Positions 17,853-28,126 of a stretch of 64,000 nt of DNA are shown here, in pieces. Position 1 is the first letter of the stretch; each line of letters starts with the position of its first letter. A program made the position numbers and the translations under genes. This DNA comes from UBA2334 sp964396895 (GTDB lineage: Bacteria; Pseudomonadota; Gammaproteobacteria; Burkholderiales; Burkholderiaceae_C). The notes beneath the pieces are model-generated. The model was not told the DNA's origin. It made no database searches and saw nothing but the letters and a program-made list of their open reading frames with translations. The stretch lies in contig CAYNGJ010000007.1 in NCBI GenBank assembly GCA_964396895.1, positions 86,466-150,465 of the forward strand. Direction: 5' to 3'.

Positions 17853-18971
17853 TTACCGCCGCAGCCGCAGCCGCAGGTCAGTGCCCACGGGGGTGGCTTC
17901 GACAAAGCGCCAGTCCAGCGCCTGGTCCATGGCGGTGAAGGGGCCCAGCGCGGCCAGCCCCGCACCGGGGCCCAGCAGTTTGGGGGCCAGGTACACCAGC
18001 AGCTCGTCCACCAGCCCGGCCTTCAGCAGCGAGCCGTTGAGCTGGTGGCCCGCTTCCACGTGCAGCTCGTTCACGCCGCGCGCGCCCAGTTCGCGCAGCA
18101 CGGCGTTCAGGTCCACCTTGGGGCGGTTGGCCTCGGGGCGGCTGAGCACGGTCGCCCCCTGGGCCAGCAGGGCCTCGTGGTGGGGGTGGGCGGCCAGCTG
18201 CTCGGGCGACAGGGCGGTGAACACCAGCACCTGGCCGGGCGGCGGCAGGAGTCGGGCGGTGGGCAGCAGCGCCAGTCGCGAGTCGATGACCACGCGCAGG
18301 GGTTGGTGTGTGGTGGGCACCAGCCGCACGTCCAGCCGGGGGTCGTCGGCGGCCACGGTGCCCATGCCGGTCAGCACGGCCCCGGCGCGTTGGCGCCAGG
18401 CGTGGCCGTCGGCGCGGGCCGCCGGGCCGGTGATCCACTGGCTCACGCCGTTGGCCAGCGCGGTGGTGCCGTCCAGCGAGGCGGCCACTTTCAGGCGCAC
18501 CCAGGGCAGGCCGGTGGCCATGCGGTGCAAGAAACCGATGTTGAGTTCGCGGCTGGCCACGGCCAGCGGGTGGTCGGTGGGCAGCACCTCCACCGCCACA
18601 CCGGCGGCGCGCAGCCGTTCAATGCCTTGGCCACCCACCAGCGGGTTGGGGTCGGGCAGGGCCACCACCACGCGGGCCACGCCAGCGGCCATCAGCGCAT
18701 CGCAGCACGGCGGGGTGCGCCCGTGGTGGCTGCACGGCTCCAGCGTGACCAGTGCGGTGGCACCTTGTGTGGATGCCCCCGCTGCCTGTGCGGCGCGCAG
18801 CGCCATGATCTCGGCGTGTGGGCCACCGGCTTCTTGCGTGAAGCCCTCGAACACTCGGCCATCGGGCAGCAGCAGGCGGCAGGCCACGCGGGGGTTGGGG
18901 TCGGACAGACCCACGGCCTGTGCGGCCAGCTCGTTCAGCCCGACCAGGGCCAGGGTGTGCGCGTGGGACAT
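17853..18971 (-). CDS. ribD: Bifunctional riboflavin biosynthesis deaminase/reductase
   Basis: Carries out two consecutive steps of riboflavin synthesis: deamination of the pyrimidine after GTP cyclohydrolase II, then reduction of the ribose side chain. 372 residues. The N-terminal zinc deaminase shows HAEIMAL and PCSHHGRTPPC (zinc ligands). The C-terminal RibD_C reductase (about residues 150-372) follows. The start ATG at 18971 fits the family. No other rib gene is adjacent in the window. The 102 bases before argH show nothing recognisable. Confidence 0.93.
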   Translation of the reverse strand: MSHAHTLALVGLNELAAQAVGLSDPNPRVACRLLLPDGRVFEGFTQEAGGPHAEIMALRAAQAAGASTQGATALVTLEPCSHHGRTPPCCDALMAAGVARVVVALPDPNPLVGGQGIERLRAAGVAVEVLPTDHPLAVASRELNIGFLHRMATGLPWVRLKVAASLDGTTALANGVSQWITGPAARADGHAWRQRAGAVLTGMGTVAADDPRLDVRLVPTTHQPLRVVIDSRLALLPTARLLPPPGQVLVFTALSPEQLAAHPHHEALLAQGATVLSRPEANRPKVDLNAVLRELGARGVNELHVEAGHQLNGSLLKAGLVDELLVYLAPKLLGPGAGLAALGPFTAMDQALDWRFVEATPVGTDLRLRLRR

Positions 18972-19073
18972 GGCGGCGGCTACTGCGGTGAGGGTCCGCC
19001 GGGCGGCAGGCCATGCCGGTGCAGCAGGGGCAGTGGCAAAGCGCGGCAGCGGGTCACTGGGGGCCTTGGGTGC

Positions 19074-20537
19074 TCAGGCCTGTGGCGACAAGCGGGTGCG
19101 GTGGCGCGCCAGCTGCAAGCGCACCTGCGCCGGGGCTGTGCCGCCCAGCGTGTTGCGGGCGTTCAGGCTGCCTTCCAGGCTCAGGCACTCGAACACATCG
19201 GCACCAATGGCCGGGTTGAAGGCTTGCAGCTCGGCCAGGCTCAGCTCGCTCAGGTCCACGCCTTGGGTTTGTGCGGTTTTGACGGCGTGGGCGACGGCCT
19301 CGTGCGCGTCGCGGAAAGGCAGGCCTTTTTTGACCATGTAGTCGGCCAGGTCGGTGGCGGTGGCGTAGCCCTTGCTGGCGGCGGCGCGCATGGGTGCGGG
19401 GTTGACCGTGATGCCGCCTTCTTTCTGGCCCGTGGCGGGGTTGACCTGGCCGCCAATCATTTCGGCAAAGATGCGCAGCGTGTCTTTGAGCGTGTCCACG
19501 GTGTCGAACAGCGGCTCTTTGTCTTCCTGGTTGTCTTTGTTGTAGGCCAGGGGCTGGCCTTTCATCAGGGTGATGAGCGCCATCAAATGGCCCACCACGC
19601 GGCCGGTTTTGCCCCGGGCGAGCTCGGGCACGTCGGGGTTTTTCTTCTGCGGCATGATGGAGCTGCCGGTGGTGAAGCGGTCGGCAATTTGGATGAAGCC
19701 GAAGTTCTGGCTCATCCAGATGATGAGTTCTTCGCTCAGGCGGCTGATGTGAATCATGCAAAGAGAGGCCGCAGCGGTGAATTCAATGGCGAAGTCGCGG
19801 TCGCTCACGGCGTCCAGGCTGTTCTGGCACACCTGCGCGTTGCCGTTCTCATCGACCATGCCCAAGGTGCGGGCCACGCGCTCGCGGTCCAGCGGGTAGG
19901 TGGTGCCGGCCAGGGCAGCGGCGCCCAGGGGCAGGCGGTTGGTGCGGCGGCGCACGTCGGCCATGCGCTCGCCGTCGCGGGCAAACATTTCCACATAGGC
20001 CAGCAGGTGGTGGGCAAAGCTCACGGGCTGGGCCACCTGCAGGTGGGTGAAGCCGGGCAGTATCACTTCCACGTTTTTCTCGGCCACGTCCACCAGCGCG
20101 CTTTGCACCTCGGTCAACAGGCCGGCAATCACGTCAATCTCGCTGCGCAGCCACAGGCGCACGTCGGTGGCCACCTGGTCGTTGCGGCTGCGCCCGGTGT
20201 GCAGGCGCTTGCCTGCGTCGCCCACCAACTGGGTTAGGCGGGCCTCGATGTTCAGGTGCACGTCTTCCAGGTCCAGCTTCCAGTCGAAGTTGCCCGCTTC
20301 AATTTCAGCCGTGATGTGCGCCATGCCGCGCTGGATGGCGGCGTGGGCCTCGGCGTCGATGATGCCTTGGGCCGCCAGCATCTCGGCGTGGGCCAGGCTG
20401 CCCTGTATGTCGGCCTGCCACAGGCGCTTGTCGAAAAACACGCTGGCGGTGTAGCGCTTGACCAGCTCGCTCATGGGTTCCGAGAACAGGGCAGACCAGG
20501 CTTGGGATTTGGTGTCAAGTTGGTTGGGGGAGGTCAT
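19074..20537 (-). CDS. argH: Argininosuccinate lyase
   Basis: Splits argininosuccinate to arginine and fumarate, the last step of arginine synthesis. 487 residues of the fumarase/aspartase superfamily. The signature [16 protein letters not shown] holds the mobile catalytic loop, and [16 protein letters not shown] is the N-terminal active-site segment. The ATG at 20537 ([15 protein letters not shown]) is the family start. It is divergent from the AlgZ-type kinase gene, with 106 bases between. Confidence 0.96.
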   Translation of the reverse strand: MTSPNQLDTKSQAWSALFSEPMSELVKRYTASVFFDKRLWQADIQGSLAHAEMLAAQGIIDAEAHAAIQRGMAHITAEIEAGNFDWKLDLEDVHLNIEARLTQLVGDAGKRLHTGRSRNDQVATDVRLWLRSEIDVIAGLLTEVQSALVDVAEKNVEVILPGFTHLQVAQPVSFAHHLLAYVEMFARDGERMADVRRRTNRLPLGAAALAGTTYPLDRERVARTLGMVDENGNAQVCQNSLDAVSDRDFAIEFTAAASLCMIHISRLSEELIIWMSQNFGFIQIADRFTTGSSIMPQKKNPDVPELARGKTGRVVGHLMALITLMKGQPLAYNKDNQEDKEPLFDTVDTLKDTLRIFAEMIGGQVNPATGQKEGGITVNPAPMRAAASKGYATATDLADYMVKKGLPFRDAHEAVAHAVKTAQTQGVDLSELSLAELQAFNPAIGADVFECLSLEGSLNARNTLGGTAPAQVRLQLARHRTRLSPQA

Positions 20538-20643
20538 GGTGTGGTGCAGAAAAAGGGGTGGCCGCAGGTCTTCGCCCTTGGCCAATAATGGGGCATGCTG
20601 TTGCAGCATGGCCAGCCAATTGGCCCGCACCCACCGCTTGCAC

Positions 20644-21693
20644 ATGAAGAACCCTGAGATTTTATCGACCCTGGATTGGCCCGCCTCGCAGGCGGGTGAG
20701 CCCGTGCCCGCCGTCAGCCCGCATCGCCAGCGGGTGTTTGACGCCTGCCATGTCGGCGTGGTGTTGCGGGCGGTGCTGTTTGTGCAGGCGGTGCTGGCCG
20801 TGGGGGTGATGTTTGTGGCCCCCAGTGCCTGGGCCTGGTGGCTGGACATGGCGGCCTTCACCGCCGTGACGCAGCCCGCCGTGCTGGCCTGGCTGGTGGT
20901 GGGCTGCGCCCTCAGCCGGGTGCTGGGCCGTTGGCCACTGTGGACACAGGTGGGGGCTGGTTTGCTGCTGGGCGTGCTGGCGGGTGGGTTGGCCATGGCG
21001 CTGGCCACCTGGCTGGCGCTGCTGGAGACGCCGCGCTGGCTGGCCGCCGGCCTGGGTGGCGGCTTGCTGGCCGGTGTGCTGGTGGGTGGCTTGGTGTGGC
21101 GGGCGCGCGCCCAGGCGCCGGCCAGCACACAGGCGCGGTTGGTGGAGTTGCAGTCGCGCATTCGCCCGCACTTTCTGTTCAATACCCTCAACAGCGCCAT
21201 TGCCCTGGTGCGGGCAGAGCCCGCCCGCGCCGAGGCCCTGCTGGAGGACCTGAGCGAACTCTTCCGCAGTGCGCTGACCGACACCCAGACCGACACCACG
21301 CTGGCCCAGGAACTGCAGCTGGCCCAGCGCTACTTGGCCATTGAGCAGGTGCGCTTTGGCGAGCGCCTGCGCCTGACCTGGTCGCTGGACCCCCTGGCCA
21401 ACACCGCCCGCCTGCCACCGCTGCTGTTGCAGCCGCTGGTGGAGAACGCCGTGAAGCACGGGGTGGAGCCCAGCACGGACGGTGCGGTGCTGGACATCCG
21501 CACCGAGCGGCGGGGCAACCGGGTGCTCATCAAAATCAGCAACACGGTGCCCGCCGGTACCGGCCAGCCCGGCATGGGACTGGCGCTGGACAACGTGCGC
21601 GAACGCCTGGACCTGATGCACGACCTGCAGGCCAGCTTTCGCGCGGCGCTGATCGATGGGCAGTTTGTGGTCCGCCTGGAGGTGCCCGCATGA
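20644..21693 (+). CDS. LytS/AlgZ-type membrane sensor histidine kinase
   Basis: 349 residues. About four membrane segments (residues 35-175) are followed by a His_kinase domain with the phospho-acceptor box [15 protein letters not shown] and the N box [14 protein letters not shown]. There is no periplasmic sensor domain of size, so it probably senses the membrane or a partner. It overlaps the response-regulator gene by ATGA. In pseudomonads AlgZ/AlgR controls alginate and type IV pili. In this lineage the pair sits conserved between argH and ppc-hemC. The target genes are unknown here. Confidence 0.87.
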   Translation: MKNPEILSTLDWPASQAGEPVPAVSPHRQRVFDACHVGVVLRAVLFVQAVLAVGVMFVAPSAWAWWLDMAAFTAVTQPAVLAWLVVGCALSRVLGRWPLWTQVGAGLLLGVLAGGLAMALATWLALLETPRWLAAGLGGGLLAGVLVGGLVWRARAQAPASTQARLVELQSRIRPHFLFNTLNSAIALVRAEPARAEALLEDLSELFRSALTDTQTDTTLAQELQLAQRYLAIEQVRFGERLRLTWSLDPLANTARLPPLLLQPLVENAVKHGVEPSTDGAVLDIRTERRGNRVLIKISNTVPAGTGQPGMGLALDNVRERLDLMHDLQASFRAALIDGQFVVRLEVPA

Positions 21694-22487
21694 CCGCCCC
21701 CACTGCCCAGCCCCCACCGGCCAGCCTGACCGTGCTGGTGGTGGACGACGAGCCTTTGGCCCGCCAACGCCTGCGCACCCTGCTGGGCGACTGCCGCGAC
21801 CCGTCGGCTGTGGTGCTGGGCGAGGCGGGCGACGCCGTGGCCGCCATGGCCCTGCTGCAACACCACCGCTGCGACCTGGTGTTGCTCGACATCCACCTGC
21901 CTGGGCGCAATGGCCTGCAGCTGGCCCAGGCCTTGGCCGGGTTGGCGCAGCCGCCCGCCGTGGTGTTTGTGACCGCCCACGCCGAGCACGCCGTGACGGC
22001 CTTCGAGCTGGAGGCGCTGGACTACCTGACCAAGCCGGTGCGCCTGGAACGCTTGCAGGTGGCGCTGAAAAAAGCCCAAAAAACAGCAGAGCAAAGAAGT
22101 GAACAATATCAAGCGTTAGAGGCCGATTTATTCAAAAATCATGTCCTCATCCATGACCGGGGCCGTGCCGAGCGTGTGCCGCTGACCGACATCGTCTACC
22201 TCAAGGCTGAGCTGAAATACGTGACCGTTCGCACCGCCGAGCGCACGCTGGTGTACGACGGCAGCCTGGGCGAGTTCGAGGCGCGCCACGGCCACCACTG
22301 GCTGCGCATCCACCGCAACGCGCTGGTGGCCCGCCATGCCATCCGGGCGCTGGAAAAACACCACGACCCCGACGAGGCCGACGGTCGGGGTGAGGGTTGG
22401 GCCGTGCGCCTCAACGGTGTGCCCGAGCCCCTGGCCGTGTCCCGCCGCCAGCTGGCCGCCGTGCGCGAGGCCTTGGGGCTGGGGTGA
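21690..22487 (+). CDS. LytTR-type response regulator (AlgR-like)
   Basis: 265 residues: a receiver domain (about 12-125) with DDE acidic pocket, phospho-acceptor aspartate in LVLLDIHLPG, the conserved threonine in FVTAHAE and lysine in YLTKPV. A LytTR DNA-binding domain (about 150-250, DIVYLKAELKYVTVR and HWLRIHRNALV) follows. The linker (about residues 130-151, QKTAEQRSEQYQALEADLF) is encoded by an AT-rich copy of the dispersed element, so the hinge between the domains is element-derived. Start overlaps the kinase stop. It should be phosphorylated by that kinase. Confidence 0.9.
   Translation: MTAPTAQPPPASLTVLVVDDEPLARQRLRTLLGDCRDPSAVVLGEAGDAVAAMALLQHHRCDLVLLDIHLPGRNGLQLAQALAGLAQPPAVVFVTAHAEHAVTAFELEALDYLTKPVRLERLQVALKKAQKTAEQRSEQYQALEADLFKNHVLIHDRGRAERVPLTDIVYLKAELKYVTVRTAERTLVYDGSLGEFEARHGHHWLRIHRNALVARHAIRALEKHHDPDEADGRGEGWAVRLNGVPEPLAVSRRQLAAVREALGLG
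22080..22140 (-). repeat. AGCGCTT-N18-GCTAT element, copy in the response-regulator linker
   Basis: On the minus strand: AACGCTT (22117-22111), 18 bases, GCTCT (22092-22088), with GGCCTCT just before the core and GATTTTTGAATAAA in the flank. In frame and translated. Confidence 0.65.
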
Positions 22488-22517
22488 GCGGGGCGCGCGA
22501 GCGGTTCTAATTCGACC

Positions 22518-23039
22518 ATGCCCCAGAACGACATTGACCCCATCCCCCACGCCGACGACACCGACCACAGCGAGCCCGACGCCATCCACCAACCCCGCCT
22601 GTGGGTGGACAACGGTTGGACGGCACGCGTCATCAAAAACGAAGACGACGATGGCTGGGCCGTGGCCATGTACACCGCGGGCGAGTCAGAGCCCGCGCTG
22701 GTCGGGCCCTGGACCATGGGGCGGGACAAAAAGAACCCCAAGCCGCTGGATACCTCGGCCTTCAACACCCTGGTGAAAACCGCCGCCGAGGTGATACGCC
22801 GCCACGAGCAGCAGTTGCACGCCCAGATGCACAAGCAGTTCGACGTGCAGACCACAGCGGGCCGTTGCCGGGTGACGTTGGACATCGTGCCCGACGAGTT
22901 CGAGCCCCATGCCCTGCTGGCCTGCCAGGACGCCTTTGGCGACACCCTGGCCCAGGTGCGCGTGCCCCCCACCTTTCGCCTGACGCAGGCCAGCGCGCAG
23001 GCCTGGGTGGATGGCGGGTGTGTGAAGCCGAATTCATGA
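22518..23039 (+). CDS. Conserved-looking hypothetical protein
   Basis: 173 residues, no signal peptide and no membrane segment. The N-terminus is acidic and histidine-rich (IDPIPHADDTDHSEPD). The middle reads RVIKNEDDDGWAVAMYTAGESEPALVGPWTMGRDKKNPKPLD, here split as RVIKNEDDDGWAVAMY and then GPWTMGRDKKNPKPLD. I do not recognise a family. Codon use matches its neighbours, and it sits at a fixed-looking spot between algR and ppc. The stop codon falls at the edge of an element copy that forms a hairpin. Function unknown. Confidence 0.7.
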   Translation: MPQNDIDPIPHADDTDHSEPDAIHQPRLWVDNGWTARVIKNEDDDGWAVAMYTAGESEPALVGPWTMGRDKKNPKPLDTSAFNTLVKTAAEVIRRHEQQLHAQMHKQFDVQTTAGRCRVTLDIVPDEFEPHALLACQDAFGDTLAQVRVPPTFRLTQASAQAWVDGGCVKPNS

Positions 23040-23092
23040 ATAAAAACGCCAATGGCGCTTTTATTCATTGGGTTTTAAGCTATTTTTTTAGC
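23033..23092 (+). repeat. AGCGCTT-N18-GCTAT element, intergenic copy before the ppc stop
   Basis: GGCGCTT (23054-23060), 18 bases, GCTAT (23079-23083), with GAATAAAAA before the core. It fills the whole space between the convergent genes and supplies both stop regions. Confidence 0.7.
23038..23066. terminator. Probable bidirectional terminator formed by an element copy
   Basis: GAATAAAA plus CGCC pairs with GGCG plus TTTTATTC, with one mismatch and a three-base AAT loop, giving a stem of 12 pairs. The T-rich arm faces outwards on both strands, and the hairpin lies between two convergent genes. Confidence 0.6.
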
Positions 23093-25970
23093 CAGTGTTG
23101 CGCAGGCCTGCCGCAATGCCGTTGATGCTGATGTGGATGCCGCGCTTCACCCGCTCGTCCACCGGTTGACCTTTGGCCGTGGCCTGGCGGTGGCGGCGCA
23201 GCAGCTCCACCTGCAGGTGGTGCAGCGGATCGATGTAGGGGAAGCGGTGGTTCATGGAGCGCTGCAGCGCGGCGTTGTCCACCAGCCGCTGCTGTTGGCC
23301 GGTGATCAGCCCCAGCACGTCGCCTGTGCGGTGCCACTCCGCCTCAATGGCGGCAAACACCTGCTTGCGCAGCTGCGCGTCTTCCACCAGATCGGCGTAG
23401 CGTTTGGCCAGGGCCAGGTCACTTTTGGCCAGCACCATGTCCATGTTGGACAGCAAGGTGTTGAAGAACGGCCACTGCTGCTGCATGCGCTGCAGCAGTT
23501 GCAGGCGGGCCTTGTGGTGTTTGCCACCGTCTTCGCCCAGGAAGCTGTCCACCGCCGAGCCAAAACCGTACCAGCCTGGCAGGGTGACGCGGCACTGGCC
23601 CCAACTGAAACCCCAGGGAATGGCGCGCAGGTCTTCGATGGCTTGGGTGGCCTTGCGCGAGGCGGGGCGTGAGCCGATGTTGAGCTCGGTGATTTCGCGC
23701 AGCGGGGTGGCGCTGAAAAAGTAGGTGGCAAACCCAGGCGTGTCGTACACCAGCGCGCGGTAGGCGGCCATGCTGGCGTCGGACAGCGACTGCGCGGTCT
23801 GCAAAAATTCCAGCGGCGCGGGCTGGGTGGGTTGCAGCAGCGTGGCCTCCAGCGTGGCGGCCACCAGGGTTTCCAGGTTGCGGCGGCCAATGTCGGGGTT
23901 GGCGTATTTGGAACCGATGATTTCACCCTGCTCGGTCAGGCGAATTTGCCCACGCACCGTGCCGGGGGGCTGCGCCAGGATGGCCTGGTAGCTGGGGCCA
24001 CCGCCACGGCCCACGGTGCCGCCACGCCCGTGGAACATGCGCAGCTGTATGGTTTTGCCCCGGTTGGAGACGGTTTCGCCCGGCGCCAGCTCGGTGTTCA
24101 TGGCGTTGAACAGGTCCACCAGGGCAATTTCGGCGCGGTACAGCGCCCAGTTGCTGGTGAAGATGCCGCCGTCCTTGTTGCTGTCGGAGTAGCCCAGCAT
24201 CACGTCCTGCTCGCCGTACTGGGTGGGGCCGCCGCGCTGCACCATGCGGGTGATGCCGGGCAACGCGTAGTACTCGCGCATGATGGTGGCGGACTGCGCC
24301 AGGTCTTCAATGGTCTCGAACAGCGGCACCACAATCAGGTCGCAGACGGCGGGGTGGGTGGCATCGGCCAGCTGGCCCCGCATCAGGCCCACCTCTTTTT
24401 GCAGCAGCAGCACCTCCAGCAAGTCGCTCACCGTTTCGGTGTGGCTGATGATGTAGTGGCGGATGGCCTGAGCGCCATAGCGCTCGCGCAGGGTGCGGGC
24501 CATCTCGAAGATGGCCAGCTCGCTGCGGGTCCAGTCGCTGTAGTCGGCGCCCACCACACGCAGGGGGCGTGCCTCGTTCAGCAGCTGCAGCAACAGGCTG
24601 CGTTTGGCGGTTTCGTCCAGCGCGGCGTAGTTGGGGCAAACCTGTGCCGTGGCCAGCAACTCGGCCAGTACGCGCTCGTGCTGGTCGGAGCTTTGCCGCA
24701 GATCGACGGTGGCCAGGTGAAACCCAAACACCTCCACGGTGCGGATCAGCGGGGCCAGGCGCAGCGGCACCAGGGCCTTGCCGTGGTGGGCCAGCAGGCT
24801 GGCCTTCAGGGTGCGCAGGTCATCCAGCAAGGCCTCGGCGTGGGGGTAGGGGTCTTGGGGGGCCACGGCGTGGCGGGCGGCTTCACCACCGGTCAGCTCG
24901 GTGAGTGTGGCCGCCAGGCGGGCGTACATGCCGGTCAGGGCGCGGCGGTAGGGCTCGTCCATGCGGTGGGCGTTGGTGTCGGGCGAGCGCTGGGCCAGGG
25001 CCAGCATCTCGGGCGTGACGCCGGTCAGCATTTCGGACATGGACAGCTCGCTGCCCAGGCGGTGCACCTCGGTCAGCAGGTGGCGCAGCGCCACTTCGGC
25101 CTGGCGCCGCAGCGCAAAGGCCAGCGTGGGCGCGGTGACAAAGGGGTTGCCGTCGCGGTCACCACCAATCCATTGCCCCATGCGCAGGAAGGCGGGAATG
25201 CGGTCCGCGCCGTCGGGCAGGTCCAGCAGGGTTTCCAGCTCGCGGTAGAGGCGGGGAATCTGGCGCAGAAACGTGGCTTCGTAGTAGCTGAGTGAGTTTT
25301 CGATTTCATCGGCCACGCTGAGCTTGGTGAAGCGCAGCAGGCGCGTTTGCCAGAGCTGCGTCACGCGGGCGCGGATTTGGGCCTCGTTGTCGGCCAGCTC
25401 GCGGGGCAGCAGGGGGTCGCGGGCGGCCAGCAGCTGGGCGATGGCGCGCTCGGCATCCAGAATGCTTTTGCGCTGCACCTCGGTGGGGTGGGCCGTGAGC
25501 ACGGGGGACACATGGGCGTTGGCCAGGGTGAGGGTCAGGGTGTCGCTGCTGATGCCGGCGGCCTTGATGCGCTGCAGCGCCATGTCCAGACTGCCGGGTT
25601 GCACGCTGCCCTCGCGCTCGTGTACGGCGCGGCGGCGGATGTGGTGACGGTCTTCGGCCAGGTTGGCCAGGTGACTGAAATACGTGAAGGCGCGGATCAC
25701 GCTCACGGTCTGGTCGTCGCTCAGGCCTTTGAGCAGCTTCTTCAGGGCCTTGTCGGCGGCGGTGTCGTCGCTGCGGCGGTAGGCCACCGAGAGCTGGCGG
25801 ATGTGCTCGATCAGCTCAAACGCCGCCGCGCCCTCCTGCTCATGGATCACCTCGCCCAGCAAACGCCCCAGCAGGCGGATGTCTTCCATCAGGGGGGCGT
25901 CCTTGTCGGCCACGGTGGTGGGAGCGGCGGTGGCCAGGTGGTTGGCCGTGGGGGCGGGGGCTGCGGTCAT
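23088..25970 (-). CDS. ppc: Phosphoenolpyruvate carboxylase
   Basis: Adds bicarbonate to phosphoenolpyruvate to make oxaloacetate, refilling the citrate cycle. 960 residues from ATG 25970. A TTG seven codons upstream is possible but less likely. Catalytic segments: [10 protein letters not shown] (catalytic histidine), [10 protein letters not shown], and [14 protein letters not shown]. The C-terminus ends [16 protein letters not shown] ([11 protein letters not shown]), the conserved allosteric/oligomer tail. It is divergent from hemC. Confidence 0.97.
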   Translation of the reverse strand: MTAAPAPTANHLATAAPTTVADKDAPLMEDIRLLGRLLGEVIHEQEGAAAFELIEHIRQLSVAYRRSDDTAADKALKKLLKGLSDDQTVSVIRAFTYFSHLANLAEDRHHIRRRAVHEREGSVQPGSLDMALQRIKAAGISSDTLTLTLANAHVSPVLTAHPTEVQRKSILDAERAIAQLLAARDPLLPRELADNEAQIRARVTQLWQTRLLRFTKLSVADEIENSLSYYEATFLRQIPRLYRELETLLDLPDGADRIPAFLRMGQWIGGDRDGNPFVTAPTLAFALRRQAEVALRHLLTEVHRLGSELSMSEMLTGVTPEMLALAQRSPDTNAHRMDEPYRRALTGMYARLAATLTELTGGEAARHAVAPQDPYPHAEALLDDLRTLKASLLAHHGKALVPLRLAPLIRTVEVFGFHLATVDLRQSSDQHERVLAELLATAQVCPNYAALDETAKRSLLLQLLNEARPLRVVGADYSDWTRSELAIFEMARTLRERYGAQAIRHYIISHTETVSDLLEVLLLQKEVGLMRGQLADATHPAVCDLIVVPLFETIEDLAQSATIMREYYALPGITRMVQRGGPTQYGEQDVMLGYSDSNKDGGIFTSNWALYRAEIALVDLFNAMNTELAPGETVSNRGKTIQLRMFHGRGGTVGRGGGPSYQAILAQPPGTVRGQIRLTEQGEIIGSKYANPDIGRRNLETLVAATLEATLLQPTQPAPLEFLQTAQSLSDASMAAYRALVYDTPGFATYFFSATPLREITELNIGSRPASRKATQAIEDLRAIPWGFSWGQCRVTLPGWYGFGSAVDSFLGEDGGKHHKARLQLLQRMQQQWPFFNTLLSNMDMVLAKSDLALAKRYADLVEDAQLRKQVFAAIEAEWHRTGDVLGLITGQQQRLVDNAALQRSMNHRFPYIDPLHHLQVELLRRHRQATAKGQPVDERVKRGIHISINGIAAGLRNTG

Positions 25971-26059
25971 GTCGGCTTTCGGGGCGGGCAAAGGACGGTA
26001 GAGGTGGCGAGGTTGCTGCTTTTTTAAGCAACGCGCATGCTAGCATCGACCGAGATAAA

Positions 26060-26077
26060 AACCTTTGCAAAAAGGTT
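26060..26077. promoter_or_regulatory. Inverted repeat in the ppc/hemC divergent promoter
   Basis: AACCTTT and AAAGGTT surround GCAA, a perfect seven-base palindrome with four-base spacer in the only AT-rich part of the 146-base divergent region. It could be an operator for either gene or a hairpin. No regulator can be named. Confidence 0.35.
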
Positions 26078-26116
26078 ACGTACCCGGTTCTTTCTGACCC
26101 CTCCCTGACCCTTGCC

Positions 26117-27109
26117 ATGTCCCAAGTTGCACCACCACAGGGCGTCGCCCCCACATCCTTGCACCTGACCATTGCCACCCGCGAAAGCCGGCTGGCGCTG
26201 TGGCAGGCCGAGCACGTCAAGGCCTTGCTGGAAGGGCTGGGCCACACCGTCACCCTGCTGGGCATGACCACCCGGGGCGACCAAATTCTGGACCGCGCCC
26301 TGAGCAAGGTGGGCGGCAAAGGCCTGTTTGTCAAAGAGCTGGAAACGGCACTGGCCGAAGGCCGGGCCGACCTGGCCGTGCACTCCCTCAAGGACGTGCC
26401 CATGGCCTTGCCCGACGGCTTTGACCTGGCCTGCGTCATGGCGCGCGAAGACCCGCGCGATGCCTGGGTGTCGCCCCACTGCGCGGGGCTGGCCGATCTG
26501 CCGCCCGGTGCGGTGGTGGGCACGTCCAGCCTGCGCCGCCTGGTGCTGTTGCGCGAAGCCCTGCACGCCATGGGCCGCACGGACGTGCGCATTGAGCCCC
26601 TGCGCGGCAACCTGGACACCCGGTTGCGCAAACTGGACGAGGGCCAGTACCAGGCCATCGTGCTGGCCGCCGCAGGCCTGAAGCGCCTGAAGCTGGAGGC
26701 GCGCATCCGCCAGATTTTTGAGCCCACCGCCATGCTGCCCGCCGCCGGGCAAGGGGCCTTGGGCATTGAAATTTGCAGCCACCGCGACGACGTGCGCGCC
26801 GCCCTGGCGCCCTTGGCCCACCTGCCCACCTGGTGGTCGGTGGCGGCCGAGCGCGCCGTCAGCCGCGCCATGGGGGGCAGCTGTTCCATGCCGTTGGCCG
26901 CTTTCTCCACTTGGCAAGCCGGCGCGGGGGAGGGCACCACGCTGCGCATTGACGCCGCCTGGGGTGAAGAGCAGGGCAGTGCACCGCTGGTGCGCGCCCA
27001 CGCCAGTGCCGAGGTCACCAGCCTGGCCCAGGCCGATGCGCTGGGTCTGGGCGTGGCCCGGCAGCTGTGCCAGGCCGGTGCCCGCGTGGCCACCCCGTCG
27101 GCGGGCTGA
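26117..27109 (+). CDS. hemC: Porphobilinogen deaminase (hydroxymethylbilane synthase)
   Basis: Joins four porphobilinogen units to make hydroxymethylbilane for heme synthesis. 330 residues. Family opening [16 protein letters not shown], catalytic aspartate region [10 protein letters not shown], and the cysteine that carries the dipyrromethane cofactor in GGSCSMPLA (about Cys256). First gene of hemC-hemD-hemX-hemY, with hemD one base downstream. Confidence 0.97.
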   Translation: MSQVAPPQGVAPTSLHLTIATRESRLALWQAEHVKALLEGLGHTVTLLGMTTRGDQILDRALSKVGGKGLFVKELETALAEGRADLAVHSLKDVPMALPDGFDLACVMAREDPRDAWVSPHCAGLADLPPGAVVGTSSLRRLVLLREALHAMGRTDVRIEPLRGNLDTRLRKLDEGQYQAIVLAAAGLKRLKLEARIRQIFEPTAMLPAAGQGALGIEICSHRDDVRAALAPLAHLPTWWSVAAERAVSRAMGGSCSMPLAAFSTWQAGAGEGTTLRIDAAWGEEQGSAPLVRAHASAEVTSLAQADALGLGVARQLCQAGARVATPSAG

Positions 27110-27110
27110 C

Positions 27111-28055
27111 GTGACCTGGTCCGTCCGCCCCACCTGGCCGGTGGTGGTGACGCGGCCCGAGCGCGAGGCCGTGGCCTGGGTGCAGGCGCTGGCCCAACAG
27201 GGGTTTGAGCCGCTGGCCTTGCCACTGATGGGGTTTGCGCCCCCCACCGACCAGGCCGCGCTCACCCAGGCCCGCCAGGCGGTGGCCGACTTTGGCGCGG
27301 CCATGTTCGTCAGTCCGCAGGCCGTTCATGCCTTTTGGGCGGGATATTTTGAGAAAAATGTGTCATCAGCGCTTGATGGTGAACATTTGTTTGCTATTTC
27401 TTCTGACCCTTTTCTTGCTGCCGATTGGTGGGCGCGCAATGCGCTGCGCTGCTGGGCGCCCGGGCCGGGCACTGCGCGGGCCCTGGTGCAGCAGGGGGTG
27501 CCGCTGTCGCGCATCGACCAGCCACCGGCGCAGGCCGCCCAGTTTGACTCGGAAGCCCTTTGGCCCGTGGTGCGGGCGCAAGTGGTGCCCGGTTTGCGTG
27601 TGCTGCTGGTGCGGGGCGACAGTGGCCCGCCATCGGTCCCCGCTTCCCCAGATGCATCCGACGCCCCCGGTGCGGCCGGCGTTGTCGGTGGAGCTGCCGT
27701 GGGCACTGGCCGGGACTGGCTGACCCGCCAATGCCAGGCCGCTGGTGCAGCGGTGCAGGTGTGCGTGGCCTACCGCCGGGGGGCGCCCGCCTGGTCGGTC
27801 GGGCAACGGGCACTGGCGCAGTCTGCCCTGGCCCGTGGGGCGGTGTGGCTGCTGAGCAGCTCGGAAAGTGTGGGGTATTTGAAACAGCTTTTGCCCGGGC
27901 AAGACTGGCATGGCGCAGCGGCTGTGGCCACCCACCCGCGCATTGCCTCCTCGGCCACCGCGCTGGGCTTTGGCCGGGTGTGGCAGGCACGCCCTGACGT
28001 GCACGAGGTGCTGGCCACGTTGTCCGGACTGGCCAGCGGGGCCCGTCCACCCTGA
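27111..28055 (+). CDS. hemD: Uroporphyrinogen-III synthase
   Basis: Closes hydroxymethylbilane with D-ring inversion. 314 residues from a GTG one base after the hemC stop (VTWSVRPTWPVVVTRPE). The usual weak HemD landmarks are present: VVVTRPEREA, FVSPQAVHAFW, CWAPGPGTARAL and WLLSSSESVGYL. About 20 residues (YFEKNVSSALDGEHLFAISS, about 82-101) after AVHAFWAG are encoded by a copy of the AT-rich element. This surface region varies in length in the family, which may explain why the insertion is tolerated. Confidence 0.9.
   Translation: MTWSVRPTWPVVVTRPEREAVAWVQALAQQGFEPLALPLMGFAPPTDQAALTQARQAVADFGAAMFVSPQAVHAFWAGYFEKNVSSALDGEHLFAISSDPFLAADWWARNALRCWAPGPGTARALVQQGVPLSRIDQPPAQAAQFDSEALWPVVRAQVVPGLRVLLVRGDSGPPSVPASPDASDAPGAAGVVGGAAVGTGRDWLTRQCQAAGAAVQVCVAYRRGAPAWSVGQRALAQSALARGAVWLLSSSESVGYLKQLLPGQDWHGAAAVATHPRIASSATALGFGRVWQARPDVHEVLATLSGLASGARPP
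27343..27406 (+). repeat. AGCGCTT-N18-GCTAT element, copy in hemD
   Basis: AGCGCTT (27368-27374), 18 bases, GCTAT (27393-27397), with TTTTGAGAAAAA before it. One of the best-preserved copies, translated in frame. Confidence 0.75.
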
Positions 28056-28126
28056 AGGGGCGGCCGATCTGAGGGTTTTCAACAGCGCAGATCCGCCACA
28101 GGCCACCCTAGAATGCGGGGTTGCCC

